A stretch of 64,000 nt of DNA from positions 186,001-250,000 of the forward strand of contig NZ_FNYH01000003.1 of the NCBI RefSeq assembly GCF_900108915.1, read 5' to 3'. Position numbers and translations under genes: made by a program. Shown piece by piece: positions 32,960 through 42,817 of this stretch. The notes beneath the pieces are model-generated. The model searched no databases and was not told where the DNA came from. It saw only the letters and a program-made list of their open reading frames with translations. Source of the stretch: Allopseudospirillum japonicum (GTDB lineage: Bacteria > Pseudomonadota > Gammaproteobacteria > Pseudomonadales > Halomonadaceae). The stretch's first letter is position 1, and each line of letters starts with the position of its first letter.

Positions 32960-34441
32960 CTACAGGTGCATACAAGTGTAATCTGGCACAGGCCCTAGCT
33001 TTAATTGCGCATTTAAATCAATTAGGGCGCAGCGTAAAGTTTCCTCCAAGACAGGATGATAAAAAGGCATCGCCAGCATTTGTTGGGCGCTCATACGTTG
33101 TTGGCATGCCCAAGCGAGTAAATGGGCAAGATGCTCTGCACGTGGTGTGCATAATTCTGCCCCCAAAAATAAGCCACTGCCTTGCTCAGCATACAAGCGA
33201 ATCCAGCCGACTTGCAGGTGCATCATGTGTACTCTGGCATCCAGATGAGTGCACTGGGCTTGGCCCAAAGCAAATTTATGTTCATCCCGATAACGTTCTA
33301 ATAAATCCGCATAGCCTAATCCAATCTTAGCCATACTCGGCTGTGTAAAGCCTATGGCTAAAGGACAACGTCTTTGTCCTGCTTGTACTTTGGGGTAGCG
33401 TCCAGCGTTTTCACCTGCGATACAGCCTTCGTCTAAGGCTTCGTGAAGATGTAAGCGATCTTGGTTGGCATCACCAATAATAAAAATATGACTGGCGCTA
33501 TTGTCTTGGCTAATACATTGCAGGGTGTATTGGTTGAAACGTGGAAAACCTTGGTCATCTAAACGGATATGGGCATTTTCTAGTGCAAGATGCTGTAAAT
33601 TTGCCTGATAAGCAAAGAGGTTTAGCACATAATCCACTTGGGTGCTTTGTAGCGCATTAGGTGTTTGGTAGTGAATTGTTACCTGATTTTCTTGTGCGTC
33701 ATAGCCAACGTGATGAATTTTTGTTTGTGTATGTAGCGTCAGCTTGGTTTGTAGATAGGCCTGTGCTTGTGCACGAATCCAGGGATCCGTTAGTAAACCA
33801 AATTGCTGCTTTTCCGTGAAAACTTCTACCTTGACTCCAAGCACTTGCAACGCTTGGGCAATTTCTAGGGCTTGTGTATCAGCGCCGATAATTGCTAGGG
33901 ACTTTGGTAGGTGAGGCAAGTCAAACAGGGTATGGGTATCTAGTATTTTACTGGCTTGTTGTTGAGATAAGTGCGCAAGTGATGCAGGCCATAGCAAATG
34001 GGCGCCTGTAGCAATCACGATACGCTGTGCATAAATCGCTTGGCTGTGGCCGTTTGCTTGGGTCAAAATTAAAGTATGAGGATCGGCAAAATGAGCTTGG
34101 CCTTGTATTTTGTGCGTGTCGGGAATTTCCGCTAAATTTTGCTGCCAAGAGGTTTTAACCAAGGCATTTTGTTGACGTATATGAGAGAGAACTTCTTGAG
34201 TGTGCACTTGGCTATCAAGTTGTAAGCCAAATCGATCATGGTGCGTGATACAGGTGGCGACCTCGCTTGCAGCAACCAGAAGTTTCGTTGGTATATAAGC
34301 ATGACTGGCATTGGATTTGTGAGAAAAACAAGCATCAATTAAAGCAATTTGATCAGTAAAACGTGCTGCTGCTTGATAAGCACTTAAGCCTGCACTACCT
34401 GCTCCGATAATAGCAACATCAACGCATTTGAGCGGCATCAT
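32960..34441 (-). CDS. Dihydrolipoamide dehydrogenase-like flavoprotein lacking redox cysteines
   Basis: A 493-residue member of the pyridine-nucleotide disulfide oxidoreductase family. The FAD motif is intact (VAIIGAGSAGLSAY, residues 8-21), as is the second FAD contact (IFIIGDANQDRLHLHEAL). The redox-active CxxxxC of the family is missing: aligned on the invariant IPxK, the two cysteine positions are Asn44 and Tyr49 (NASHAYIPTK). The NAD-binding GxGxxG is also degraded (GADTQALE). The C-terminal catalytic-base pair remains (His462-Pro and Glu467 in HPVLEE). Neither dihydrolipoamide oxidation by the usual mechanism nor normal NAD binding is expected; the true role is unknown. A strong AAGGAGG site precedes the ATG. 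It stands alone. Confidence 0.85.
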   Translation of the reverse strand: MMPLKCVDVAIIGAGSAGLSAYQAAARFTDQIALIDACFSHKSNASHAYIPTKLLVAASEVATCITHHDRFGLQLDSQVHTQEVLSHIRQQNALVKTSWQQNLAEIPDTHKIQGQAHFADPHTLILTQANGHSQAIYAQRIVIATGAHLLWPASLAHLSQQQASKILDTHTLFDLPHLPKSLAIIGADTQALEIAQALQVLGVKVEVFTEKQQFGLLTDPWIRAQAQAYLQTKLTLHTQTKIHHVGYDAQENQVTIHYQTPNALQSTQVDYVLNLFAYQANLQHLALENAHIRLDDQGFPRFNQYTLQCISQDNSASHIFIIGDANQDRLHLHEALDEGCIAGENAGRYPKVQAGQRRCPLAIGFTQPSMAKIGLGYADLLERYRDEHKFALGQAQCTHLDARVHMMHLQVGWIRLYAEQGSGLFLGAELCTPRAEHLAHLLAWACQQRMSAQQMLAMPFYHPVLEETLRCALIDLNAQLKLGPVPDYTCMHL

Positions 34442-34571
34442 AGAAGAACCTCCTTCAAATCACAGGCAGTCAGGCAAGGGAATCTGGCATAAAGAAGACA
34501 CCCCGCCCAAGCGGACGAGGTAGAGGAATTAAGAAATCAAAGCTGCTAGAGAAGTGTCGGTTGCTTGTTGC

Positions 34572-34931
<360 letters not shown>

Positions 34932-34965
34932 CTAGATTGAGTTAACACTAATCCCAGCTCAAAAT

Positions 34966-35019
34966 TTAACCCTGTACCCTAGTAATCAAGGTACAGGCGT
35001 TGTACAAATAGAGGGTTAA
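34966..35019. promoter_or_regulatory. Overlapping inverted repeats upstream of glnK
   Basis: Two repeats share bases. TTAACCCT (34966-34973) pairs with AGGGTTAA (35012-35019), and CCTGTACC (34971-34978) pairs with GGTACAGG (34990-34997). Both are perfect 8-bp arms and cannot form together. They lie 55-110 bases upstream of glnK and could be operators or an alternative-hairpin leader. Confidence 0.4.
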
Positions 35020-35101
35020 CCTTAAGTGGGCATCGAAAGAATTGAGGCATCGAGGCCAAGATTACACTTAGAAACACGCCTAGAATGCGGCCGTCTGCAC
35101 A

Positions 35102-36370
35102 TCAAGTCAAGCATGGCAATGTAAGAGAAAAGCAGTTCCCTTGCGTTTGAATTGGTGAGGTTTCACCCAAGGCAGGAATCGCCTGATCATTGATTTTAAT
35201 ATCACCGCCATGGCTGCGGGCAATACGACGTGCCATATAAAGCCCCAGGCCAGTGCCAGAAATTTTTTGACTTTTACGCCCGCGAACATAACGCATAAAC
35301 AGGCTTTCTTTTTCTTGTAAAAGCTCACCTTCATCGACCACGTTAAATAGATAGTGATTTTGCTGACGTTGCCCGTGAACCAAAACACGTGCACCTTGGG
35401 GCCCATATTTTAATGCATTTTCAATCAGGTTACGCAAAGCAACCTCCAACAACGTCAGTTGGCCTTGTATAAGGGTTTGTTCTGCTGTGAGCATCCAGCA
35501 TACCTGTTCCGCCTGAGGTACACTAGCTAATTGCTGTTCAATACGTGCTTGTAGTTCTTGAATATTAAAAATTTCTGTACGTGGGTTGGTTAAAGCATTT
35601 GCACGATCATCAACATAAAAGCCATCAACCGCACGTTGAATACGTTCTACTGCAGCCTGCATTCGATGTAGACGTTTGTGCTCCTCAGGTATTTTCTTGC
35701 TAAGTGCAGGCAAAGCCATCACTAGTACACTTAAAGGTGTACGGATTTCATGTGATAAAATGGCAAAAAATTCTCTTTGTTGTTGGCGTAATTCCTGCTC
35801 AAGGGTTAAAGCTGCTTCTGCATCTTTAATCGCAGCATCTAACTCCTGATACAATAAAGCTTGTTCTTTAAAATGAGTTTGGGTTTGCAAATTTAAGCTG
35901 TAGTTGAGATTCCCAACATAAAAAGGATAAGCCAGTGCTAAAGGCAAACTTAACCATAAGGTGAAGGTGGAAGTTTGCCAAATAAACTGCCAACCTTGTA
36001 ACTCTGCTCCCCAAAGGGCCCCTAGTGTCCAAAGAAAGAGAGCATAAATCAGGTGAGTTGTGCCGGATAAGCTCAGCAAGTTAATCACAAACAAGCTAAA
36101 GCCAAGCAAAGCGGCAAGCGGGTGAAAGGCCCCTAAACCTGTGAGAAAACCTATCAATAAACCATCAAAATAAAAGCTCATCCAAGGGGAATAGGTTTTA
36201 CAATAGGTCTCACAAAACCAAGCAAGATGGGGCCATAAGGCATAAGCGCCTAAGAGCCACCAAGCCCAAGGAGTGAGATTTAACTCCCAGTATACACCTG
36301 ACCAAACAAGTGCACCTAGATAGGTAGCAAGTAGGCGACCTACATAGGCGGAAGGCGTTGCTAACTCCAT
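35102..36370 (-). CDS. MASE2-type membrane sensor histidine kinase (orphan)
   Basis: A histidine kinase of about 422 residues. The N-terminal 170 residues form six or so membrane helices resembling the MASE2 sensor domain (ATYLGALVWSGVY, PHLAW, FDGLLIGFLTGLGAF). A coiled linker leads to the HisKA box FAILSHEIRTPLSVL with the phospho-acceptor His, then the N box (LRNLIENALKYGP) and G2 box (SGTGLGLYMARRIARSHGG). The G1 region reads VVDEGEL, a slightly unusual D-x-G. The ATG at 36370 is preferred to 36460, which would overlap the divergent rpiA. No response regulator is nearby, so the partner is unknown. Confidence 0.88.
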   Translation of the reverse strand: MELATPSAYVGRLLATYLGALVWSGVYWELNLTPWAWWLLGAYALWPHLAWFCETYCKTYSPWMSFYFDGLLIGFLTGLGAFHPLAALLGFSLFVINLLSLSGTTHLIYALFLWTLGALWGAELQGWQFIWQTSTFTLWLSLPLALAYPFYVGNLNYSLNLQTQTHFKEQALLYQELDAAIKDAEAALTLEQELRQQQREFFAILSHEIRTPLSVLVMALPALSKKIPEEHKRLHRMQAAVERIQRAVDGFYVDDRANALTNPRTEIFNIQELQARIEQQLASVPQAEQVCWMLTAEQTLIQGQLTLLEVALRNLIENALKYGPQGARVLVHGQRQQNHYLFNVVDEGELLQEKESLFMRYVRGRKSQKISGTGLGLYMARRIARSHGGDIKINDQAIPALGETSPIQTQGNCFSLTLPCLT

Positions 36371-36403
36371 ATATGACCTAACATAAATAAATGAGACTTT
36401 ACG

Positions 36404-37093
36404 ATGACTCAAGACCAACTCAAACAAGCCGTTGCTCAAGCAGCTTTGGACATGATACAAGCGCGTTTAACCAAAGACACGGTTTTAGGTATAGGGACAG
36501 GCTCTACCGCGAATTATTTTATTGATGCACTTGCTCAATATCGTTTTGATTTTGATGGTGCTGTGGCCAGTTCTGCAGCGACTGAAGCACGTTTAAAAGC
36601 TGCGGGTATTCCTGTCTATGATCTAAACGGCGTGGGCACCTTGCCTATTTATATTGATGGTGCGGATGAAGCAAATCCACATTTACACTTAATTAAAGGT
36701 GGTGGGGCGGCTTTAACCCGTGAAAAGATTGTTGCCGCCGCCAGTGAAGAATTTATTTGTATTGCAGATAGCTCGAAGCAGGTCGACATTTTGGGTCATT
36801 TTCCGCTTCCTATCGAAGTGGTCCCTATGGCACGTAGTTATGTTGCGCGTGAGTTGGTCAAGTTAGGGGCGGATCCTGTCTATCGGGAAGGTGTAGTCAC
36901 AGATAATGGTAATTGTATTTTAGATGCTTATCACTTGGATGTTTTAGATCCGATCGCCTTTGAACAACGTCTCAATCAAATTGTCGGTGTAGTGACCAAT
37001 GGCTTATTTGCCCAAAGGGGGGCAGATGTTTTGTTGATTGGTCATCCAGATGGGGTAAAAACCTACTATCCCGCAAAAGATTGGGCTAGCTAA
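36404..37093 (+). CDS. rpiA: Ribose-5-phosphate isomerase A
   Basis: Interconverts ribose-5-phosphate and ribulose-5-phosphate in the pentose phosphate pathway. It has 229 residues with the typical [43 protein letters not shown] (cut as [17 protein letters not shown]) and catalytic Glu region. It starts 33 bases from the divergent kinase, so promoters overlap, and is followed after 13 bases by the YheV-type gene. Confidence 0.97.
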   Translation: MTQDQLKQAVAQAALDMIQARLTKDTVLGIGTGSTANYFIDALAQYRFDFDGAVASSAATEARLKAAGIPVYDLNGVGTLPIYIDGADEANPHLHLIKGGGAALTREKIVAAASEEFICIADSSKQVDILGHFPLPIEVVPMARSYVARELVKLGADPVYREGVVTDNGNCILDAYHLDVLDPIAFEQRLNQIVGVVTNGLFAQRGADVLLIGHPDGVKTYYPAKDWAS

Positions 37094-37106
37094 GGGAATC
37101 AGAAAG

Positions 37107-37328
37107 ATGCAAAAGCGTTTTATTGCTGGGGCAGTTTGTCCTAAGTGTGGAGCTATGGATACCTTGAAAGCTTGGCACCATGAACAGGTACAATATCGGG
37201 AGTGTGTTGCCTGTGATTTCAAGGATGAATTACAAGAAAATCCACAAGTCGCAGAGTTGGCAACCCGTGTCAATCAAACCCCTGTACGCCCTGAAGATGA
37301 GATTAGCCTTGTGAAGATTTTAGGTTAA
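37107..37328 (+). CDS. yheV: YheV-family zinc-ribbon protein
   Basis: A 73-residue protein with two CxxC pairs (Cys11/Cys14 and Cys33/Cys36) forming a zinc ribbon: AVCPKCGAMD and RECVACDFKDEL. The size and flanking sequence match the YheV/DUF2387 family, whose function is unknown. It probably shares a transcript with rpiA (13-base gap). Confidence 0.85.
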   Translation: MQKRFIAGAVCPKCGAMDTLKAWHHEQVQYRECVACDFKDELQENPQVAELATRVNQTPVRPEDEISLVKILG

Positions 37329-37502
37329 ACCTTAGTCGTTTAAATGCAAATAAGCCTATCTTCACAGCGTAAAAGCAGGTATAAAAAAATGAGTTGGTTT
37401 TGTCGCTAAGTTGTCAAACCAAGCCATTACACTGAAGTAAAGTACAGGCCTAAGATGCTACTAACAGGCGCTTAGGTATTGAGCACACCACAGGAGATCT
37501 TT

Positions 37503-38684
37503 ATGCAAGATGTTGTAATTGTTGCCGCAACCCGTACCCCTGTCGGCAGTTTTGGTGGAAGTTTAGCAGGTGTTTCCGCTGCAGATTTGGGCGCTGGTGT
37601 GATTAAAGCCTTGATTGAGAAAGCCGGTGTGGCACCTGAGAGCATTGATGAAGTGCTGATGGGGCAAGTGTTAACCGCAGGTTGTGGACAAAATCCAGCA
37701 CGTCAAGCTGTGATCAAAGCAGGCCTACCTGCGACAACACCCGCGATGACGATTAATAAAGTCTGTGGTTCAGGCTTAAAAGCGCTACATTTGGCAACCC
37801 AAGCGATTCGTTGTGGTGATGCGGAGATGATTATTGCCGGTGGACAAGAAAACATGTCCTCCTCCGCACACATTTTACCTAACTCGCGTAATGGTCAGCG
37901 CATGGGGGATTGGGCTGCTAAAGATACCATGATTGTTGATGGTCTCTGGTGTGCTTTCAATGATTATCACATGGGTATCACTGCGGAAAATATCGTAGAG
38001 AAGTACGATATTAGCCGTGAAGAACAAGATGCTTTTGCCGCTGCTTCACAAAGCAAGGCACTCGCTGCGATTGCTGCAGGTCGTTTTGCAGATGAAATCA
38101 CGCCAGTGAGCATTCCGCAGCGTAAAGGTGATCCTCTGGTATTTGCACAGGATGAAAACCCACGTGCAGGCGTTGATGAAGCCAAACTTGCGGGTATGCG
38201 TCCTGCATTTAAGAAAGACGGCACCGTAACTGCGGGTAATGCTTCTTCTATTAATGACGGTGCGGCGGCGGTTTTACTCTGTTCTGCTGCTAAAGCGCAA
38301 GAATTAGGCCTTCCTGTATTGGCGCGTATTAAAGCTTATGCCAATGCTGGGGTTGATCCTGCGATCATGGGAACAGGTCCTGTGCCCGCTTCTAAGCGTT
38401 GCTTAGAAAAAGCTGGCTGGAGTGTAGATGATCTTGACTTAGTCGAAGCCAACGAAGCTTTTGCTGCACAAGCGATTAGCGTCAACCGTGATATGGGTTG
38501 GGATACTAGCAAAGTGAATGTAAACGGCGGCGCAATTGCTATTGGTCACCCAATTGGTGCGTCTGGTTGCCGTATCCTAGTGACTTTGCTCCATGAAATG
38601 CAAAAGCGTGATGCGAAAAAAGGCCTAGCAACCTTGTGTATCGGCGGTGGTCAAGGGGTTGCTTTAGCGATTGAGCGCGACTAA
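37503..38684 (+). CDS. Acetyl-CoA C-acetyltransferase (thiolase)
   Basis: A 393-residue biosynthetic-type thiolase condensing two acetyl-CoA to acetoacetyl-CoA. Nucleophile Cys88 in [11 protein letters not shown], the [10 protein letters not shown] motif with the catalytic His and second Cys near the C-terminus, and the N-terminal [16 protein letters not shown] are all present. The start is the ATG at 37503 with CAGGAG upstream; a TTG further up adds eight residues without support. Substrate range cannot be told from sequence: PhaA (polyhydroxybutyrate) or AtoB roles are both possible. A hairpin (CCTAAG/CTTAGG, 37449-37476) lies in its leader. Confidence 0.94.
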   Translation: MQDVVIVAATRTPVGSFGGSLAGVSAADLGAGVIKALIEKAGVAPESIDEVLMGQVLTAGCGQNPARQAVIKAGLPATTPAMTINKVCGSGLKALHLATQAIRCGDAEMIIAGGQENMSSSAHILPNSRNGQRMGDWAAKDTMIVDGLWCAFNDYHMGITAENIVEKYDISREEQDAFAAASQSKALAAIAAGRFADEITPVSIPQRKGDPLVFAQDENPRAGVDEAKLAGMRPAFKKDGTVTAGNASSINDGAAAVLLCSAAKAQELGLPVLARIKAYANAGVDPAIMGTGPVPASKRCLEKAGWSVDDLDLVEANEAFAAQAISVNRDMGWDTSKVNVNGGAIAIGHPIGASGCRILVTLLHEMQKRDAKKGLATLCIGGGQGVALAIERD

Positions 38685-38712
38685 TCCGTTAAGATGATAC
38701 CACTTTGTGTTC

Positions 38713-38748
38713 AACCCTCCTTCCCATGATGGGATCGAGGGTTTTTTT
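38713..38748 (+). terminator. Rho-independent terminator after the thiolase gene
   Basis: AACCCTC (38713-38719) pairs with GAGGGTT (38737-38743), with an inner TCCCA/TGGGA stem, then T7 to 38748. Confidence 0.93.
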
Positions 38749-38800
38749 ATGTATCAGGGTATGTGCTTGTTGGTATAGGTATTTATAAAGGGAAAAATAC

Positions 38801-38829
38801 TTGCTTGCTCGTATACAAGCTTGTATTAC
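38801..38829 (+). promoter_or_regulatory. Promoter with embedded 14-bp palindrome ahead of the SWIM/MoxR operon
   Basis: TTGCTT (38801-38806), 17-bp spacer, TATTAC (38824-38829). The spacer holds ATACAAGCTTGTAT (38813-38826), a perfect 14-bp palindrome that overlaps the start of the -10. This is the expected geometry of a repressor operator. No regulator gene is adjacent. Confidence 0.5.
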
Positions 38830-38895
38830 ACTGGCTCAATTCAGCCAAGAGTGCTTGCTAGGTTGGATGCTAATAAATGGAAACGGAGTTTCACC

Positions 38896-40239
38896 ATGAA
38901 TGCGCAAGTTGATTGGTCCTTAGTGCAGCGCTTAGCGCCAGATGCAGCTTCATTAAATGCCGCTAAAAAATTACTCAAGCCTAAAAGCTGGCCAAAAATG
39001 GGCCATGATGCAAAAGCCGATCTTCTATGGGGCCTGTGTCAAGGTTCTGGAGGCAGCCCTTATCAAACCCTAGTCTATGCACGAGGCGAAAGTTACCAGT
39101 GTTCTTGCCCTTCGCGTAAAGTACCTTGCAAACATGCATTGGCCCTGTTGGGGCGTTTCATTGAAACACCGGAAGCTTTTACCACTAAAGATCTACCCGA
39201 CTGGGCGGAAACCTGGCTGCAAAAACGACTTGCAAAGCAGGCCGCTAAAAAAGAGATCACCCCAGAAGACGCCGCAGCTAAAGCTAAGCGCACAGCACAA
39301 ACACAAGCTAAAAGGCTAGCAAGCGCGCAGGCAGCGTGTGCCGATGTACACCAATGGATTAATGATCAACTTGAAACCGGCATTGCCTATTTTATTAAAA
39401 ATATCCATGCGCGGTGTCGACGTATGGCCGCGCGTTTGGTTGATGCAAAGGCGACTAATCTAGCAGGGCGCATTGATGAATTACCTGCCTGTATTCTGGA
39501 AGCCCCTACCTCAGTACGTGCACAAGTCGCCTTGCAGGAATTGGCCAAAATTGCCCTTTTGTGTCGCTTAGGGCAGGCAGCTTCTCCGTGCGCGCAAGTG
39601 AGGCGTGCGCTGATCAGTGGGGAAACCCGTCAAACCCTTCTTGATAGTACACAAACCCTTAAAATCTACGGGCGTTGGCAGGTGATAGGTGAAGAATTTA
39701 GCATGCGTACCACTGGTGTCTTAGCGCAAGCGCGTTGGTTATTACGTACGGATGCACCTGCGCCTTTAGCCTTGGTAGTGGATTATCACCCCCAGACTTA
39801 TAGTGCAGAGGAGATTCCTGCGACTTTTGCGATGGAGTTGCTTGGAGAAGTAGTTTTTTACCCAGATTCTGCACCTTATCGGGCATTTTTGGGAGAGTAC
39901 CAATTTGGAGCGCCGGCAAGCTTAGCGAGCCTAAGCCAAACACAACTAACCCAAGCACATGCCAATATCCATGAAAGCTTACTACAAAAAAATATACATA
40001 CCCCATGGGCGCAAACGCATGCACTTATTCTGGGTGCAGGTCATATTGAGCAACAAGCCCAAGCGAGTTATTGCTGGGTGAGTCAAGACCAACAACAAAG
40101 CCTTGTACTTAGCAACACGCATTTTCCTGCTTATCTAGTACAAGCGCCTTTAGCTGCGGCTCTGATATTACATCAGGGCCAATATGCAAGATGCGTGAGT
40201 TTTTATACCCAAGCTTGGGGAGGTGTGGCATGTCAGTAA
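38896..40239 (+). CDS. SWIM zinc-finger protein of the MoxR-vWA cluster
   Basis: A 447-residue protein whose only clear domain is an N-terminal SWIM zinc finger, Cys69-x-Cys71-x6-Cys78-x-His80 (YQCSCPSRKVPCKHALALLG), likely to bind nucleic acid or protein. An Ala/Lys-rich helical segment follows (about residues 100-150). The rest is unassigned. ACGGAG eight bases upstream supports the ATG at 38896 over the TTG at 38821. It is the first gene of a five-gene operon; the next gene starts ten bases before its stop. Confidence 0.85.
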   Translation: MNAQVDWSLVQRLAPDAASLNAAKKLLKPKSWPKMGHDAKADLLWGLCQGSGGSPYQTLVYARGESYQCSCPSRKVPCKHALALLGRFIETPEAFTTKDLPDWAETWLQKRLAKQAAKKEITPEDAAAKAKRTAQTQAKRLASAQAACADVHQWINDQLETGIAYFIKNIHARCRRMAARLVDAKATNLAGRIDELPACILEAPTSVRAQVALQELAKIALLCRLGQAASPCAQVRRALISGETRQTLLDSTQTLKIYGRWQVIGEEFSMRTTGVLAQARWLLRTDAPAPLALVVDYHPQTYSAEEIPATFAMELLGEVVFYPDSAPYRAFLGEYQFGAPASLASLSQTQLTQAHANIHESLLQKNIHTPWAQTHALILGAGHIEQQAQASYCWVSQDQQQSLVLSNTHFPAYLVQAPLAAALILHQGQYARCVSFYTQAWGGVACQ

Positions 40240-41702
40240 CTCCCTTAACCTCTGTAGATACAGCTGTAGAAGAAGCACTTGCACAAGAGCTTGCACAAAT
40301 TACAACGTTGGAAAACCATTGGCTATTGGGCAATGCCAATTTTGAGCTCAGCCAAGTGCCTCAAAGTTGGCAGCCTTTGTTAGCCCAGGTGGCACCTGCA
40401 CAAAGGCAAGTCTATGCATTAATTCTGAGTCAACAACAAAAACTTTTTTTACAACAAGAAGTATGGCAGCCGTCGGCAGCTACTGGCAAAGCTGCTTTAC
40501 CTGAGCTGCCCTTGCCTTGCTTACCCGCACGCGCACATGCCTTGTTTCACCAAGTGAAAGGGGCCTTAGCACAAATCCCACACGCGCATATAGGCCACTT
40601 GCTGCATCAAATGGCGGCCTTGGGTTACAGTGTGCCGCCACAACTTTGGTTACCTAAAACGCAGGACGGGCGTTATTTACCTGCCCTCTATTTGCCTTGG
40701 TGGTTTTGGGTTCGCGGGAAAGATCCATACAGTGCGCTTGATGTAGAGACTTGGTCTTGCTACACCGCGAAAGAAATCTTCTATCTATGGACGCACCTGT
40801 ATAGACAAGATGCCGCTAAAGCTCGCACTTTATTAATGACATTTGCAAGCAAGTTACCGAAGGAATCAGGTGCAGAACTGCTTAAGATGTTGAGTGTGGA
40901 TTTAACGGTACAAGATCAAGCTTTGTTAGAAACTTGTTTGCAAAATAAACACTTACAAGTTCGTCAAGTAGCCCAAGCCTTATTATGGCGTTTACAAGAC
41001 GCACCTGTGGTGGATGAGGAGGCACTCGCCTTATTAAAAAACCAGCTGGAATATCGTCACGGGCGTTTGAGTAAAATATCAACAGAGAAAACAGAGCCAC
41101 TTGCCACACCAATTGCTGCAGTACCTTACATCCATTTGGCACAGGCTTTTGATTTAAGTCCACATCAGCTGGTGTTGGCATGGCGAGAAGCTAGTTTCTC
41201 TGCAGCAGAGAACCAAGCATTCTGGTTGAGTGTTGTATGCCAATTACCGACTTACAGCTTAGAAAAGTGTCTCACAGATTTAGTGGCCCGTATTCCTAAA
41301 ACGCCCAGTTTATTTAAAACCTTGGTCGCGCTTGGCATACGTTTAACGGCAGAACAAAGTCAGCAATTGGCTAAAGCTATCTTGAGCCATGCAGATAACC
41401 GCCTTGCTTGGAGTGAACTGCTTGCACTTGTCGATCAACCGTTGACCGATGTGGATATCACATCCGTGTGGGCTAGCGCGTTTGGGCAAAGCCTCGCTAA
41501 GAAAATCACTAAGGTTTGCAAGGCGTCAACGCATATTAATCAGCCGCATCTGATACGAGAAATACTCGCATTAGGCTGGCTGGTAGATGCTCAGGCCGCG
41601 AGTACCAGCGTAAAAATTTTGCAAGATTTAGGGGTATCTATACATGATACGGCTTTAGATACCCACCGCCTTACTCTTGAGCTAACTACTTCGCTTGATT
41701 GA
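40230..41702 (+). CDS. DUF5691-type protein of the MoxR-vWA cluster
   Basis: A 490-residue soluble, helix-rich protein with no enzymatic motif that I recognise. Its features (WFWVRGKDPYSALDVETW region, central helical repeats LLEKCLTDLVARIP) and its place between a SWIM protein and MoxR match the family annotated as DUF5691; that name is from memory and should be checked. The ATG at 40230 has GGGGAGG just upstream and overlaps the SWIM gene by ten bases, so translation is coupled. HEAT-like repeats would suit a scaffold; function is unknown. Confidence 0.7.
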   Translation: MSVTPLTSVDTAVEEALAQELAQITTLENHWLLGNANFELSQVPQSWQPLLAQVAPAQRQVYALILSQQQKLFLQQEVWQPSAATGKAALPELPLPCLPARAHALFHQVKGALAQIPHAHIGHLLHQMAALGYSVPPQLWLPKTQDGRYLPALYLPWWFWVRGKDPYSALDVETWSCYTAKEIFYLWTHLYRQDAAKARTLLMTFASKLPKESGAELLKMLSVDLTVQDQALLETCLQNKHLQVRQVAQALLWRLQDAPVVDEEALALLKNQLEYRHGRLSKISTEKTEPLATPIAAVPYIHLAQAFDLSPHQLVLAWREASFSAAENQAFWLSVVCQLPTYSLEKCLTDLVARIPKTPSLFKTLVALGIRLTAEQSQQLAKAILSHADNRLAWSELLALVDQPLTDVDITSVWASAFGQSLAKKITKVCKASTHINQPHLIREILALGWLVDAQAASTSVKILQDLGVSIHDTALDTHRLTLELTTSLD

Positions 41703-41728
41703 TTACAGACTTGAATAAGGATACAAGT

Positions 41729-42808
41729 ATGACAGAAATGCTTCGCTTACCGGCAGAACAGGCCTATCAAGCTGAATTAGAAGCCCTTAAACAGGAAGAT
41801 ACAGGCGCACGTCCGCCGAATTGGCAATTATCACCACGCGCGGTTGTGACTTATTTAATGGGGGGAAAAACGGCTTCCGGTGTAGAGATTTCTGCTAAGT
41901 ATTTTGGTGATGCCAGTTTAATAGAAACGGCAGTCGCTACCTTGGCAACGGATCGCGCTTTGCTTTTATTAGGCGTGCCAGGCACAGCAAAATCTTGGGT
42001 TTCAGAACATTTAAGCGCCGCAATTTGTGGCGATAGTACGCAAGTGATTCAGTGTACTTCTGGTACAGATGAAAACCAAATTCGTTATGGTTGGAATTAT
42101 GCGCAGTTATTAGCGAAAGGCCCGAGCTTAGATGCCTTGGTGCCCACGCCTTTATATCGAGCCATGCAAAACGGTACCTTATGTCGTTTGGAAGAGCTCA
42201 CGCGGATGGGATCAGATGTGCAAGATACCCTGATTACTATCTTGTCAGAGAAGATGCTACCCATTCCTGAGCTGAACCAAGCAATTTATGCACAGCGTGG
42301 TTTTAACCTCATTGCCACAGCCAATAACCGTGATAAAGGGGTGAATGAGCTGTCTTCCGCATTAAAACGCCGCTTTAATGTGGTGGTTTTGCCTTTACCA
42401 GATGATAGAGCACAAGAAGTGGCTATCGTTTATCAAAGAGTGCAAGAGATGGGTGCCGCCTTAGATTTACCTGTGCCGGCACAAGCAGCAGCAGAAATTG
42501 AAAAAGTGGTGACTATCTTCCGTGAACTGCGTGCTGGTGAAACCCAAGATGCTAATATGCGTTTAAAAACGCCAAGTGCCAGTTTATCTACGGCAGAAGC
42601 CATTAGCGTCATGGTGGGGAGTTTGAGCCAAGCACACTGGTTTAGTGAAGGGCGTTTAAGCGCACAGGAAATTAGCCATAATCTTATTGGCGCGATTGTG
42701 AAAGACCCTGTACAAGATAAGGCCGTCTTGGCGGAATACTTAGAAACCGTGCTGAAAAAGCGTTCTGGCTTTGAAGGCTATTATCGCAGCTTACACGCAC
42801 GGCTTTAA
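41729..42808 (+). CDS. MoxR-family AAA+ ATPase
   Basis: A 359-residue AAA+ chaperone-like ATPase. Walker A is GVPGTAKS (residues 82-89), Walker B lies in LCRLEELTRMGSDVQDTL, sensor 1 in FNLIATANNRDKGVNELS with the arginine finger in SALKRRFNVV, and a lid domain follows. The ATG at 41729 has AAGG eight bases upstream; the TTG at 41699 is rejected. MoxR ATPases typically act with vWA-domain proteins to remodel or insert cofactors into target complexes; the vWA partner is encoded two genes downstream. Confidence 0.93.
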   Translation: MTEMLRLPAEQAYQAELEALKQEDTGARPPNWQLSPRAVVTYLMGGKTASGVEISAKYFGDASLIETAVATLATDRALLLLGVPGTAKSWVSEHLSAAICGDSTQVIQCTSGTDENQIRYGWNYAQLLAKGPSLDALVPTPLYRAMQNGTLCRLEELTRMGSDVQDTLITILSEKMLPIPELNQAIYAQRGFNLIATANNRDKGVNELSSALKRRFNVVVLPLPDDRAQEVAIVYQRVQEMGAALDLPVPAQAAAEIEKVVTIFRELRAGETQDANMRLKTPSASLSTAEAISVMVGSLSQAHWFSEGRLSAQEISHNLIGAIVKDPVQDKAVLAEYLETVLKKRSGFEGYYRSLHARL

Positions 42809-42817
42809 GGTGGCCTT

